Shown here: positions 26,013 to 33,669 of the stretch, piece after piece
How the letters are laid out: each line of letters starts with the position of its first letter
Numbering within the stretch: position 1 is the first letter of the stretch
Assembly (NCBI RefSeq): GCF_000368025.1
Contig: NZ_KB849210.1
Coordinates: 164,340 to 228,339, forward strand
DNA length: 64,000 bases
From: Acinetobacter parvus DSM 16617 = CIP 108168
Lineage (GTDB): Bacteria > Pseudomonadota > Gammaproteobacteria > Pseudomonadales > Moraxellaceae
Direction: 5' to 3'
Program-made: the position numbers and the translations under genes
The notes under the pieces: generated by a model
The model's input: only the letters and a program-made list of their open reading frames with translations
What the model was told of the DNA's origin: nothing
The model's database searches: none

Positions 26013-27149
26013 ATGATGATTTTCCCAAAAACAGTGTCACGACCTCTATTTTATAGCTTTATGGCGTGCTCTTTAGGTTCAGCCAGCATGGTCTATGCGG
26101 CTTCAAACACTGAGCCACAGAATCCACCGCAGCCCCAACCTCCACAGACAGAAGCGGCGACATCTGAAAATTTTCTGGACTATATTCCAAAATGGGTGGA
26201 TGCGACCCCAACTGTTTTTCCTGAACAGTCCAATCAGCCGATTGTGCCGCCAACGGAGGAAACGGAAGACAGAACATGGATTGATCGCAAACAGCGCACT
26301 ATCCGCGAATGGACTGACCGCACCTCAGTTAAGATTGATGACTGGTTTGGGGAGATAGATCCAGAAAAGCCTGCTTCCGCCACCATCCGCTTTATGCTCG
26401 ATAATTACTGGAATGAATATGACAATTACGAGGTGAAACCCCGTATTCGTGGGAAGATCAAGCTCCCAACTCTGGAGAAACGCCTGAGTCTGGTCTTCGG
26501 TGATGATACGCTGGACGATGAGTTTGACAACAATATTGCCAATATCAACAATCAACCGAATCAGGACACCAGCAAAAGGCTAGATTCCAAACAGGCACGA
26601 GATAACAACGGCTCTATTGCGCTACGTTTTTCAAATTTCTCCAAACGACTACCATTTGATACCGATGCAGATATCGGTATTCGCTCTGGTGATGATGTTT
26701 ATTTACGTTTGAGAGCAAAAAAATATTGGGATTTAGATCATGACTTTAATTTCAATGCTGAACAAATCTATCGCTATGGCAGTAAAAGTGAAAACTATCT
26801 TCGAACAAATTTAGAACTGATTCACGCACGCCCAAACCAACCTTTTTTATCAAATCAGCTCAGTTTGACCTATGCTGATACACAAGATGATGATTTAAGA
26901 TGGGACAACCGTACATTCCGCCAACACCAATTTTTTGCACACAATAGTTTTAAGTACGGTATTTACACGGGTGGCTATTACGATAACAACGATTTACGTC
27001 TAAATAGTTGGGGACCTTTTGTATCTTGGCGACAACCTCTTTGGCGCGAATGGTTCTATGTACAAGGAGATCTCAATTATTTTAACGACCACCGTGAAGA
27101 TCGAAGCCATTACATGAGTACATTTGTTCGATTTGAAAGTTTATTTTGA
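26013..27149 (+). CDS. Putative outer-membrane beta-barrel protein
   Basis: 378 residues. Signal peptide (about 1-30, ending MVYA-A), then a Pro/Gln-rich linker (about 36-50), a Trp-containing region, and about 250 residues of alternating strands rich in aromatics and Asp/Asn (for example DVYLRLRAKKYWDLDHDFNF, GGYYDNNDLRLNSWGPFVSW). It ends in FVRFESLF, a C-terminal phenylalanine as in BAM-inserted barrels. Unknown function; I infer outer-membrane location. Start at the first of two adjacent ATGs. Terminator shared with htpG. Confidence 0.72.
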   Translation: MMIFPKTVSRPLFYSFMACSLGSASMVYAASNTEPQNPPQPQPPQTEAATSENFLDYIPKWVDATPTVFPEQSNQPIVPPTEETEDRTWIDRKQRTIREWTDRTSVKIDDWFGEIDPEKPASATIRFMLDNYWNEYDNYEVKPRIRGKIKLPTLEKRLSLVFGDDTLDDEFDNNIANINNQPNQDTSKRLDSKQARDNNGSIALRFSNFSKRLPFDTDADIGIRSGDDVYLRLRAKKYWDLDHDFNFNAEQIYRYGSKSENYLRTNLELIHARPNQPFLSNQLSLTYADTQDDDLRWDNRTFRQHQFFAHNSFKYGIYTGGYYDNNDLRLNSWGPFVSWRQPLWREWFYVQGDLNYFNDHREDRSHYMSTFVRFESLF

Positions 27150-27194
27150 TGAAATTAACAGCGCTCTTGTGGATAACTTTAAGTTTATCCATAG

Positions 27195-27228
27195 CAAAAA
27201 ACCTCTAATCATTTAGAGGTTTTTTTGC
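27195..27228. terminator. Bidirectional terminator between the barrel gene and htpG
   Basis: AAAAAA-ACCTCTAA-tcat-TTAGAGGT-TTTTTTT, with A and T runs on both sides, between two convergent genes. Confidence 0.92.
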
Positions 27229-27245
27229 TATCAGATGAGATAAAA

Positions 27246-29165
27246 CTACTTCAATAGTAGGCTATTGATGCGTTTGACATAAGCCGCAGGGTCTTCTGGC
27301 AAGCCGCCCTCGGCAATCACCGCCTGATCAAAAATCACATTGGCAAGGTCATCAAACTGTGCTGAGTTTTCCAGTTTTTTCACCAATGGATGTTCAGGGT
27401 TAATTTCCAGCGTTGGCTTGCTTTCAGGAACCGCCTGACCTGCCTGTTTCAGCATACGGATCAACTGTGGAGAGAGTTCACCCTCACTGGTGACCAAACA
27501 TGCAGGTGAGTCAACCAAACGGGTGGTCACACGGACTTCCTTGGTTTTGTCCTTCAATGAAGTGCTTAAACGCTCCACCACAGGTTTAAACTGTTCAGCC
27601 GCTTCCTCAAGCGCCTTTTTCTCATCCGCATCCTGTAGATCACCTAAATCCACCGCACCTTTAGACACGTTCTGTAATGGTGTCCCATCAAACTCAAAGA
27701 CAAAATTCATTGCCCACTCATCGACACGGTCTGCCATGAGTAACACTTCGATGCCTTTTTTCTTGAACACTTCAAGCTGTGGTGAATTTTTCGCGGCGGT
27801 TAAGTTATCTGCTGTCACATAATAAATGGCTTTCTGCCCCTCTTTCATGCGGGCTTTATAGTCAGCCAAAGAGGTTGAGATTTCATCATTGGTCGATGTC
27901 GCATAACGTAACAGCTTTAAGATACGCTCACGGTTAGCCATATCTTCACCCAGACCTTCTTTTAACACTGAACCAAATTCAGTGTAGAAGGTCTTGAATT
28001 TTTCCTGATCTTTCTCATCTTCCGATTTTGCCAGGCCATCCAATAAGGTTAGAACACGGCGAGCATTGCCCTCACGAATGGTTTTGACATCACGGCTTTC
28101 TTGTAACAATTCACGGCTGACATTCAGCGGTAAATCGGCACTGTCCACCACGCCCTGAACGAAACGCAAGTAGTTTGGAATCAGGTTGTCTGCTTCATCC
28201 ATGATGAATACACGTTTAACATAGAGCTTGATGCCCGCCTTTGCCTCACGCGTGAACAAGTCCTGCTTCGCCTGACTTGGGATATACAGCAACTGGGTAT
28301 ATTCGGTGCTGCCCTCAACACGGTTATGCGCCCATGCCAAAGGCTCTGCAAAATCATGGCTCAGGTTTTTATAAAACTCGATGTATTGCTCATCAGTGAT
28401 TTCACTCTTATTACGTGTCCATAACGCACTTGCTGAGTTAATCGCTTCCCATTCATCCGTCTTCACCATTTGGCCGCCTTTAGGCTCCTCACCCTCGGCA
28501 ACCTCTTCCTCTTGCCAAACCTCTTTTTGCATTTCAATTGGCAGACTAATATGGTCTGAATATTTATTGATGATCTGTTTAACTTTCCACGACTCAAGAT
28601 ATTCCAGCGCATCATCACGTAAATGCAGAATGATGTCGCTACCACGGCTCGCTTTATGAATTTGCTGAACTTCAAACTCGCCTGTACCACCACTGATCCA
28701 GCGCACACCCTCGGCCGCATCCAGCCCCGCACGACGGGACTCCACCGTGATTTTATCGGCAACAATAAAGCCTGAATAGAAACCCACACCAAACTGACCA
28801 ATTAACTGTGCATCGGCTTTCTGGTCACCTGTCAGTTTGGACATAAAGTCCTTGGTGCCTGATTTTGCAATGGTACCAAGGTTGTCAATCGCTTCCTGCT
28901 GGCTTAAACCAATACCGTTATCTGAAATGGTCAAGGTCTTGTTGTCTTTATCCAGAATGACACGAACATGCAGGTCTGGATCATTTTCATAATATTCAGG
29001 ATGGTTGATCCCCTCAAAACGCAGCTTATCGCAGGCATCTGATGCATTGGAAATCAATTCACGTAGGAAAATTTCAGGATTGGAATAGAGGGAATGCGTC
29101 ACCAAATGCAATAACTGAGCAACTTCAGCTTGGAAACTATAATTTTTTGAGGCTTGTTCACTCAT
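27246..29165 (-). CDS. htpG: Molecular chaperone HtpG (bacterial Hsp90)
   Basis: 639 residues, standard length. An N-terminal GHKL ATPase domain (ELISNASDACDKLRFE near 37, DNGIGL near 97, GQFGVGFYSGF near 130) is followed by the Hsp90 middle domain (with NVSRELLQESRDVKTIREG near 348) and the C-terminal dimerisation domain. Cytoplasmic ATP-dependent chaperone. Start preceded by AAGGAG. A heat-shock sigma-32-like promoter lies about 50 bases upstream. Confidence 0.97.
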   Translation of the reverse strand: MSEQASKNYSFQAEVAQLLHLVTHSLYSNPEIFLRELISNASDACDKLRFEGINHPEYYENDPDLHVRVILDKDNKTLTISDNGIGLSQQEAIDNLGTIAKSGTKDFMSKLTGDQKADAQLIGQFGVGFYSGFIVADKITVESRRAGLDAAEGVRWISGGTGEFEVQQIHKASRGSDIILHLRDDALEYLESWKVKQIINKYSDHISLPIEMQKEVWQEEEVAEGEEPKGGQMVKTDEWEAINSASALWTRNKSEITDEQYIEFYKNLSHDFAEPLAWAHNRVEGSTEYTQLLYIPSQAKQDLFTREAKAGIKLYVKRVFIMDEADNLIPNYLRFVQGVVDSADLPLNVSRELLQESRDVKTIREGNARRVLTLLDGLAKSEDEKDQEKFKTFYTEFGSVLKEGLGEDMANRERILKLLRYATSTNDEISTSLADYKARMKEGQKAIYYVTADNLTAAKNSPQLEVFKKKGIEVLLMADRVDEWAMNFVFEFDGTPLQNVSKGAVDLGDLQDADEKKALEEAAEQFKPVVERLSTSLKDKTKEVRVTTRLVDSPACLVTSEGELSPQLIRMLKQAGQAVPESKPTLEINPEHPLVKKLENSAQFDDLANVIFDQAVIAEGGLPEDPAAYVKRINSLLLK

Positions 29166-29208
29166 AAATCACTCCTTATTTGTGAGGCTTAAATTTAGAA
29201 TGATTTAT

Positions 29209-29235
29209 GAATGGAGTATTTCTATGATTTTTCAA
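29209..29235 (-). promoter_or_regulatory. Sigma-32-like promoter of htpG
   Basis: On the minus strand TTGAAA (29230-29235), 13 bases, then CTCCATTC (29209-29216). This is close to the RpoH consensus CTTGAAA-N11-16-CCCCATnT, and its position predicts a leader of about 35 bases. Confidence 0.65.
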
Positions 29236-29539
29236 TGCTTATGACTAAATTTTTTATACGCGCACGCCATTAAAATGGCCCATGACTCAACTACGCGATC
29301 CTGCAACAACTGGTCAAGCTGCAACTGTTGCTGTGCATAGGCACGTTTCAGGCATGGTGTATTGGCCCCATAGGAGTTACGCTGCTTTAACCACTGGAAC
29401 TGCTTGTCCTTTTCTGCATCCCGCCCGCCCATTGGCAATGCAGCAGGATAATCTGATAGATGGTTGCCAGTTTTATATCAACATCATTCAGTCCAATATT
29501 CTGGCAGATTTGCTGTTCAGCTTTTAATTTGGCCTCCAT
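29232..29539 (-). pseudogene. Frameshifted remnant of an LprI-like (DUF1311) protein
   Basis: Minus strand, two frames. The upper frame starts MEAKLKAEQQICQNIGLNDVDIK-like and continues LATIYQ, the N-terminal 'C..N..L..LD..L...Y' half of the LprI/DUF1311 domain. It then slips out of frame near 29440, and the other frame continues DKQFQWLKQRNSYGANTPCL followed by KRAYAQQQLQLDQLL, the 'WL..RN....CL...Y' half. There is no signal peptide, and one of the usual cysteines is replaced (RNSYG). So it is truncated at the start and frameshifted. Confidence 0.65.
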
Positions 29540-29543
29540 CAAT

Positions 29544-29567
29544 AAAAAAGGCTCTAAAATAGAGCCT
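29544..29567 (-). terminator. Terminator after the antiporter gene
   Basis: AGGCTCT/AGAGCCT stem with loop AAAAT, followed on the minus strand by six T. Confidence 0.85.
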
Positions 29568-29585
29568 AAACATTGTTTTAATTTT

Positions 29586-30950
29586 TTATAAAACCATTGC
29601 AGCAATCCAGCCAAAAATAAGCAGTGGGATATTAAAGTGTATAAATGTTGGCACAACAGTATCCCAAATGTGATCATGTTGACCATCAACACCCAAACCA
29701 GCGGTTGGTCCCAAAGTCGAATCAGAGGCTGGAGAACCCGCATCACCCAGTGCGGCGGCAGTCCCAATAATTGCGATCGTTGCCATCGGACTAAAACCAA
29801 ACTGCAAACATAATGGCACATACATGATAGCCAGGATCGGTACGGTAGAAAATGAAGAACCGATACCAAGTGTGATCAAAAGACCAACCAAGAGCATGAC
29901 AAAGGCAGCCAGGGCCTTACTGTCCCCAATCCAGCCTGCTGTTGCTTTCACAAGCTCAGGAACCTGATTGGTTGCTTCAATGACCGCAGCAAAACCTTGT
30001 GCAGCAATCATGGTAAAACCAACCAGTGCCATCATACGCATACCTGTCACAATCACATCATCGGCTTCTTTCCATTTAAAGATTCCAGCACAACTCAGGA
30101 TTGCCACACCGACCAAGCCCGCGACAATCATTGAATCTGAATAGAGCTGTACGACAATCGTTGCAAGAATGGCAAATGCAGCCATGAATAACGTGAACTT
30201 TGCAATCTGGGGTGCTTGCTGCTCCTGGGTCATTTCACCCACGATACTACGTGCAACATTATGCAAGGCCTTGTCCTCATAATCTCGCGGTTTACGGTAG
30301 CTGATAAAAACCGCTGTTAACATCCCCAGGAACATTCCTGATACAGGGATCAGCATTGCTCGCGGAATTTGATCATTGCTGATATGAAAGCCGTAGCTTT
30401 GACCAAAATGGTTAATGTTGTGTCCCAAAATATCATTCAGGAAGATCGCACCAAACCCCATTGGCAAAAACATGTACGTTGCGACCAAACCGAACGTCAG
30501 CACACACGCAATCGCTCTACGATCCAGGCGTAGATGGTTGAAAACAATCAATAATGGTGGTATCAGGACAGGAATGAACGCAATATGTACTGGAATGACA
30601 TTTTGCGATGCCACCGCAGCCGCACCAACTGTAAGAAAAATGAGAAATTTCATTTTCTTCTGGGTACGATTATCTGCATCATTTTTTAGACTTTTAACCA
30701 ATTTATAGGCAAGTAAATCAGGTAAGCCAGAACGGGCAAGCGCCAAAGCGAAAGCACCGAGCACCCCATAAGCAAGTGCGATCTGAGCACCGCCGCCTAG
30801 ACCATTATTAAATGCATCTAACGTACCCTGTACCCCCAGACCTGCCAACAAACCTCCCGTTAAAGCTCCAATTACAAGTGCAAAAACAACTGGAACCCGC
30901 CCCAGGGATAGGCCGAACATAACAGCAACCGCTGCAATAATCGCGAACAT
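29586..30950 (-). CDS. Na+/H+ antiporter family transporter (YuiF/NhaC-like)
   Basis: 454 residues with about 11-12 hydrophobic helices. Glycine-rich membrane motifs such as GVLGAFALALARSGLPDLLAY, ASQNVIPVHIAFIPVLIPP and AALGDAGSPASDSTLGPTAG are typical of the 'Na+/H+ antiporter family' in the ion-transporter superfamily that includes NhaC and B. subtilis YuiF. Some members carry amino acids rather than ions, so the substrate is open. Single gene with its own terminator. Confidence 0.8.
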   Translation of the reverse strand: MFAIIAAVAVMFGLSLGRVPVVFALVIGALTGGLLAGLGVQGTLDAFNNGLGGGAQIALAYGVLGAFALALARSGLPDLLAYKLVKSLKNDADNRTQKKMKFLIFLTVGAAAVASQNVIPVHIAFIPVLIPPLLIVFNHLRLDRRAIACVLTFGLVATYMFLPMGFGAIFLNDILGHNINHFGQSYGFHISNDQIPRAMLIPVSGMFLGMLTAVFISYRKPRDYEDKALHNVARSIVGEMTQEQQAPQIAKFTLFMAAFAILATIVVQLYSDSMIVAGLVGVAILSCAGIFKWKEADDVIVTGMRMMALVGFTMIAAQGFAAVIEATNQVPELVKATAGWIGDSKALAAFVMLLVGLLITLGIGSSFSTVPILAIMYVPLCLQFGFSPMATIAIIGTAAALGDAGSPASDSTLGPTAGLGVDGQHDHIWDTVVPTFIHFNIPLLIFGWIAAMVL

Positions 30951-31026
30951 AACTTTGAACTAAATGAAACGAGGGCGCCATTCTACCAGAGTTTAAATTC
31001 CGCGATTGCCGTCAGTTGATTTTTAT

Positions 31027-31899
31027 TTATGCATTTTTCACGATAAATTGGCGAATATAATCGGCAATTTTTTCTGGCTGACTCAGTACCGCCCAGTGAT
31101 TCGCATCCAGCTCAACATATTCAAATTCCTCAACCCATTTTGGCATGGATTCCGTAATGTATTCAGGGCTTACGAAAGCATCCCGCTTCAATACAATTGC
31201 CTGCACAGGACACTGTGCATAACGCTGGCGTGGCTGGGTCAGGGATGGAATAAAGTTGGCACGGTACAGATTGATTCCATATTTACCATCCGCCACAATA
31301 TTGGCATTTAATGGTAGATCCTGTTTTTTCTCCAGACCACTTAAAATCTTGCCCCATTTCTCTGGACTAAAGAATGTCCATGCTGTTGGTGCAAGCAATG
31401 GTAAATGGAATGCGCCGATGTACCATGATTTAGTCAGCATCTTCAAGACATTGCTTGGAGCGGACTTAAATTTCTCACGTAGATACAGAGAGGCGTGATC
31501 CAGGCAAGGTCCCGAAATGGTAGTATAGGATAATAAGCGACCCTTTAATTTTGGCTCAGTTGCCGATTCCCACGACTGTATAGAACCCCAGTCATGCGCT
31601 GCCATATGGAAATTACGGTTTGGCAGAACCTGATCAACCACTTCCTGCAAATCCAGTGACAAACGTGGCAAACGATAATGCTTGATGCGTTTAGGAATGG
31701 AAGATAACCCTGCACCACGAACATCGTAGGTCACGACAAAATAGTCATTTACCAACTTCTCAATAATCGGTTCCCATACTTCCTGATTGTCTGGATAGCC
31801 ATGTACCAGCACCAATGGTGTGTTTTTCTCATCACCCCATGTCTTGACACAAAGTGTTTGCTGATCAGAAGTGGTGACGGTTTTTACTTGTGCTTGCAT
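31027..31899 (-). CDS. Alpha/beta hydrolase, epoxide-hydrolase-like
   Basis: 290 residues. Oxyanion motif HGYPDN (about 34-39), then YDVRGAGLSS, and a nucleophile elbow AAHDWGS (about 101) with aspartate rather than serine at the nucleophile position. That points to the epoxide hydrolase/haloalkane dehalogenase branch. A cap region (about 140-225) and a late catalytic His in DANHWAVLSQPE complete the family pattern. Cytoplasmic; substrate unknown. Start ATG 31899. Confidence 0.83.
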   Translation of the reverse strand: MQAQVKTVTTSDQQTLCVKTWGDEKNTPLVLVHGYPDNQEVWEPIIEKLVNDYFVVTYDVRGAGLSSIPKRIKHYRLPRLSLDLQEVVDQVLPNRNFHMAAHDWGSIQSWESATEPKLKGRLLSYTTISGPCLDHASLYLREKFKSAPSNVLKMLTKSWYIGAFHLPLLAPTAWTFFSPEKWGKILSGLEKKQDLPLNANIVADGKYGINLYRANFIPSLTQPRQRYAQCPVQAIVLKRDAFVSPEYITESMPKWVEEFEYVELDANHWAVLSQPEKIADYIRQFIVKNA

Positions 31900-32010
31900 A
31901 ATTCTTTCCCATTTTTTCAGTCGGCATGGTCATAAAAAAGCCATTGCCACCGATACAATAAAAATGATACTTATGGACTATGAATAGAGTTGCAAGAAAA
32001 AAAATTGACC

Positions 32011-32496
32011 ATGAAAGACATTTTCAAAAAAATTCGAACCATTCCTGTGGTTTGTAAATTTATGATCAACCACTACTCACCTTACCGTGGTGCAGGAATC
32101 ACAATTGAAACCATTGATATGGACAATTACCACATCCGTGTCAAAATGCCGCTCACCCGAAAAAACCGTAACATTGTTGGGACACATTTTGGTGGAAGTT
32201 TATACTCAATGGTTGATCCATTTTATATGCTGATCCTGATGCACCATTTAGGCCATAAATACATTGTGTGGGATAAAAGTGCCTCGATTAATTTCCTGTC
32301 ACCAGGTCGCAGCACCGTCTATGCGGATATACAGCTCAGTGCCACTGAAATTGCGGAAATTAAGCAACTGGCTGAAAATCATGAACCTGTGTTTCGAAAC
32401 TATACATTGAACGTTGTGGATGATGCGGGAACACGAATTGCAGAGGTTGAAAAGGTTCTGTATATCCGTCTGAAAAAGCCCAAAGCCAGTGCTTAA
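32011..32496 (+). CDS. DUF4442/hot-dog thioesterase-like protein
   Basis: 161 residues from ATG 32011; a TTG at 31990 would add seven but is less likely. Single hot-dog domain: RNIVGTHFGGSLYSMVDPFY is the substrate-helix region and SINFLSPGRSTVYADIQLS the following strands, as in DUF4442/YiiD-C-like proteins. Possibly an acyl-CoA or acyl-ACP thioesterase. It is divergent from the alpha/beta hydrolase. Confidence 0.78.
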   Translation: MKDIFKKIRTIPVVCKFMINHYSPYRGAGITIETIDMDNYHIRVKMPLTRKNRNIVGTHFGGSLYSMVDPFYMLILMHHLGHKYIVWDKSASINFLSPGRSTVYADIQLSATEIAEIKQLAENHEPVFRNYTLNVVDDAGTRIAEVEKVLYIRLKKPKASA

Positions 32497-32508
32497 TTTT
32501 ACGCATAT

Positions 32509-32540
32509 AAAAATGCCTGCAAGGTTTTGCAGGCATTTTT
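32509..32540. terminator. Bidirectional terminator, thioesterase-like and glycine-zipper genes
   Basis: AAAATGCCTGCAA-ggtt-TTGCAGGCATTTTT: 11-bp stem with A and T runs between two convergent genes. Confidence 0.9.
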
Positions 32541-32552
32541 GAATCTGAGAAA

Positions 32553-32912
32553 TTATCTTTTCTTCTCCTGAATGGCTGCACCAGCACCACCACCGATTGC
32601 GCCACCAATCGCAGCCCCAGAATCACCACCAAAGATTGATTTACCAATCACAGAACCAATACCTGCGCCAATTGCACTACTTGTGGTTGAGTTGCTGCTG
32701 CCACCCTTGGCGTTTGCACCGACACCTGCGCCCGCTGCCGCACCGACACCTGCACCAAGACTACCACCGACATGGTTACCTACACCACCACCAACAGCAC
32801 CACCCAGTGCCGCCGCACCAATACGCTGGTCAGACGCACTCATATTCTGGCAGCCTGTAAACATCACCGCCGATAACATCAAAGTAGAAACTAAACCCAT
32901 TGTTTTTTTCAT
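32553..32912 (-). CDS. Glycine-zipper lipoprotein, copy 1
   Basis: 119 residues from ATG 32912 (AGGAG upstream). Lipoprotein signal MKKTMGLVSTLMLSAVMFTGC with lipidation at about Cys21, then repeated GxxxG-type segments (GAAALGGAVGGGVG, GSLGAGVGAAAGAGVGA, then GAAIGGAIGGGAGAA) of the Gly-zipper family, ending in EKKR. Such proteins often associate with the outer membrane. Clear paralogue of the next gene upstream, with which it forms a tandem pair. Confidence 0.85.
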   Translation of the reverse strand: MKKTMGLVSTLMLSAVMFTGCQNMSASDQRIGAAALGGAVGGGVGNHVGGSLGAGVGAAAGAGVGANAKGGSSNSTTSSAIGAGIGSVIGKSIFGGDSGAAIGGAIGGGAGAAIQEKKR

Positions 32913-33063
32913 GACTATACTCACTCCTGTTGGTTCTAATAAAAAGCATAATCTTCTTTTATGGGGAATTTGATCTGATTGTGTTATTAGAATGTCCAAA
33001 TCGATTAATGTTTTGTAACGACTTTCCATTTTTATCATCATTAAGTTGACGCTTTAAATGACG

Positions 33064-33094
33064 AAAAGAAGCCCTTATCCTAGACAAGGGCTTC
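33064..33094 (-). terminator. Terminator between the two glycine-zipper genes
   Basis: GAAGCCCTT/AAGGGCTTC stem (33068-33076, 33086-33094) followed on the minus strand by TTTT. Suggests the two paralogues are separate transcripts. Confidence 0.75.
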
Positions 33095-33140
33095 TTCCTA
33101 ATTTTTAAACAATACTTGGCGTACTTCTAAATTCTAGTAT

Positions 33141-33506
33141 TTAGTATTTGCCTTTTTTCTCACCATAAGCTGCGCCAGCACTACCGCCCAGTGCGCCACC
33201 TACCGCAGCACCAGCCTCTCCACCCAGAACTGCACCACCCAGAGCCGCACCCACACCAGCACCAATCGCACTGTTTCTGGTGTTTTTACTATTTGCACCT
33301 TTTGCATTGGCAGCAACACCCGCACCAATCGCCGCACCCAGTCCAGCGCCAATATTACCGCCTAGACCTTTTCCGACAGCACCACCTGCACCACCCCCAA
33401 TGGCAGCCGAACCAATACGCTTATTTTCTGGACTTACATTTTGGCAACCCACAAACAATGTGGTTGACATTAGGCCAACACTCACAATCATCATCATTTT
33501 TTTCAT
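33141..33506 (-). CDS. Glycine-zipper lipoprotein, copy 2
   Basis: 121 residues from ATG 33506, with AGGAG upstream. Lipobox LFVGC (Cys about 21), then NKRIGSAAIGGGAGGAVG and further Gly-zipper repeats, ending EKKGKY. About half of its positions match the 119-residue neighbour, including CQN, the IG.AA.GG spacing and GANAKG/AANAKG. So the pair arose by tandem duplication. Function unknown. Confidence 0.85.
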   Translation of the reverse strand: MKKMMMIVSVGLMSTTLFVGCQNVSPENKRIGSAAIGGGAGGAVGKGLGGNIGAGLGAAIGAGVAANAKGANSKNTRNSAIGAGVGAALGGAVLGGEAGAAVGGALGGSAGAAYGEKKGKY

Positions 33507-33628
33507 TAGAACTTCTCCTCTCTCAATTGAAAGTAGCATAGACTGCTTTCATGAAGCATTTACCTTGATTAAGTAATCAAGTGCTAATGCTGTAATGTGT
33601 TTATGTAACATTTGCTTGTTTTTTCCAC

Positions 33629-33656
33629 AAAAAAGGCACCGCAAGGTGCCTTTTTT
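33629..33656 (-). terminator. Terminator of the rpl-rpoBC operon
   Basis: AAAAAAGGCACC-gcaa-GGTGCCTTTTTT, 13 bases beyond the rpoC stop, with a strong T run on the minus strand. Confidence 0.93.
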
Positions 33657-33669
33657 GATTTGCTGGAAC

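Noticed and set aside
18562..27149. Possible defence or phage island in the accessory stretch
   Set aside because: No nuclease, helicase, toxin-antitoxin, integrase or phage structural motif was recognised; genes look like ordinary strain-variable envelope and unknown proteins.
32572..32973. Long proline-rich open frame opposite glycine-zipper copy 1
   Set aside because: It is the complement of Gly/Ala codon repeats, with no ribosome site; the minus-strand lipoprotein has signal peptide, lipobox and ribosome site.
33191..33576. His/Gln- and Pro-rich frames opposite glycine-zipper copy 2
   Set aside because: Same reason; composition mirrors the antisense strand.
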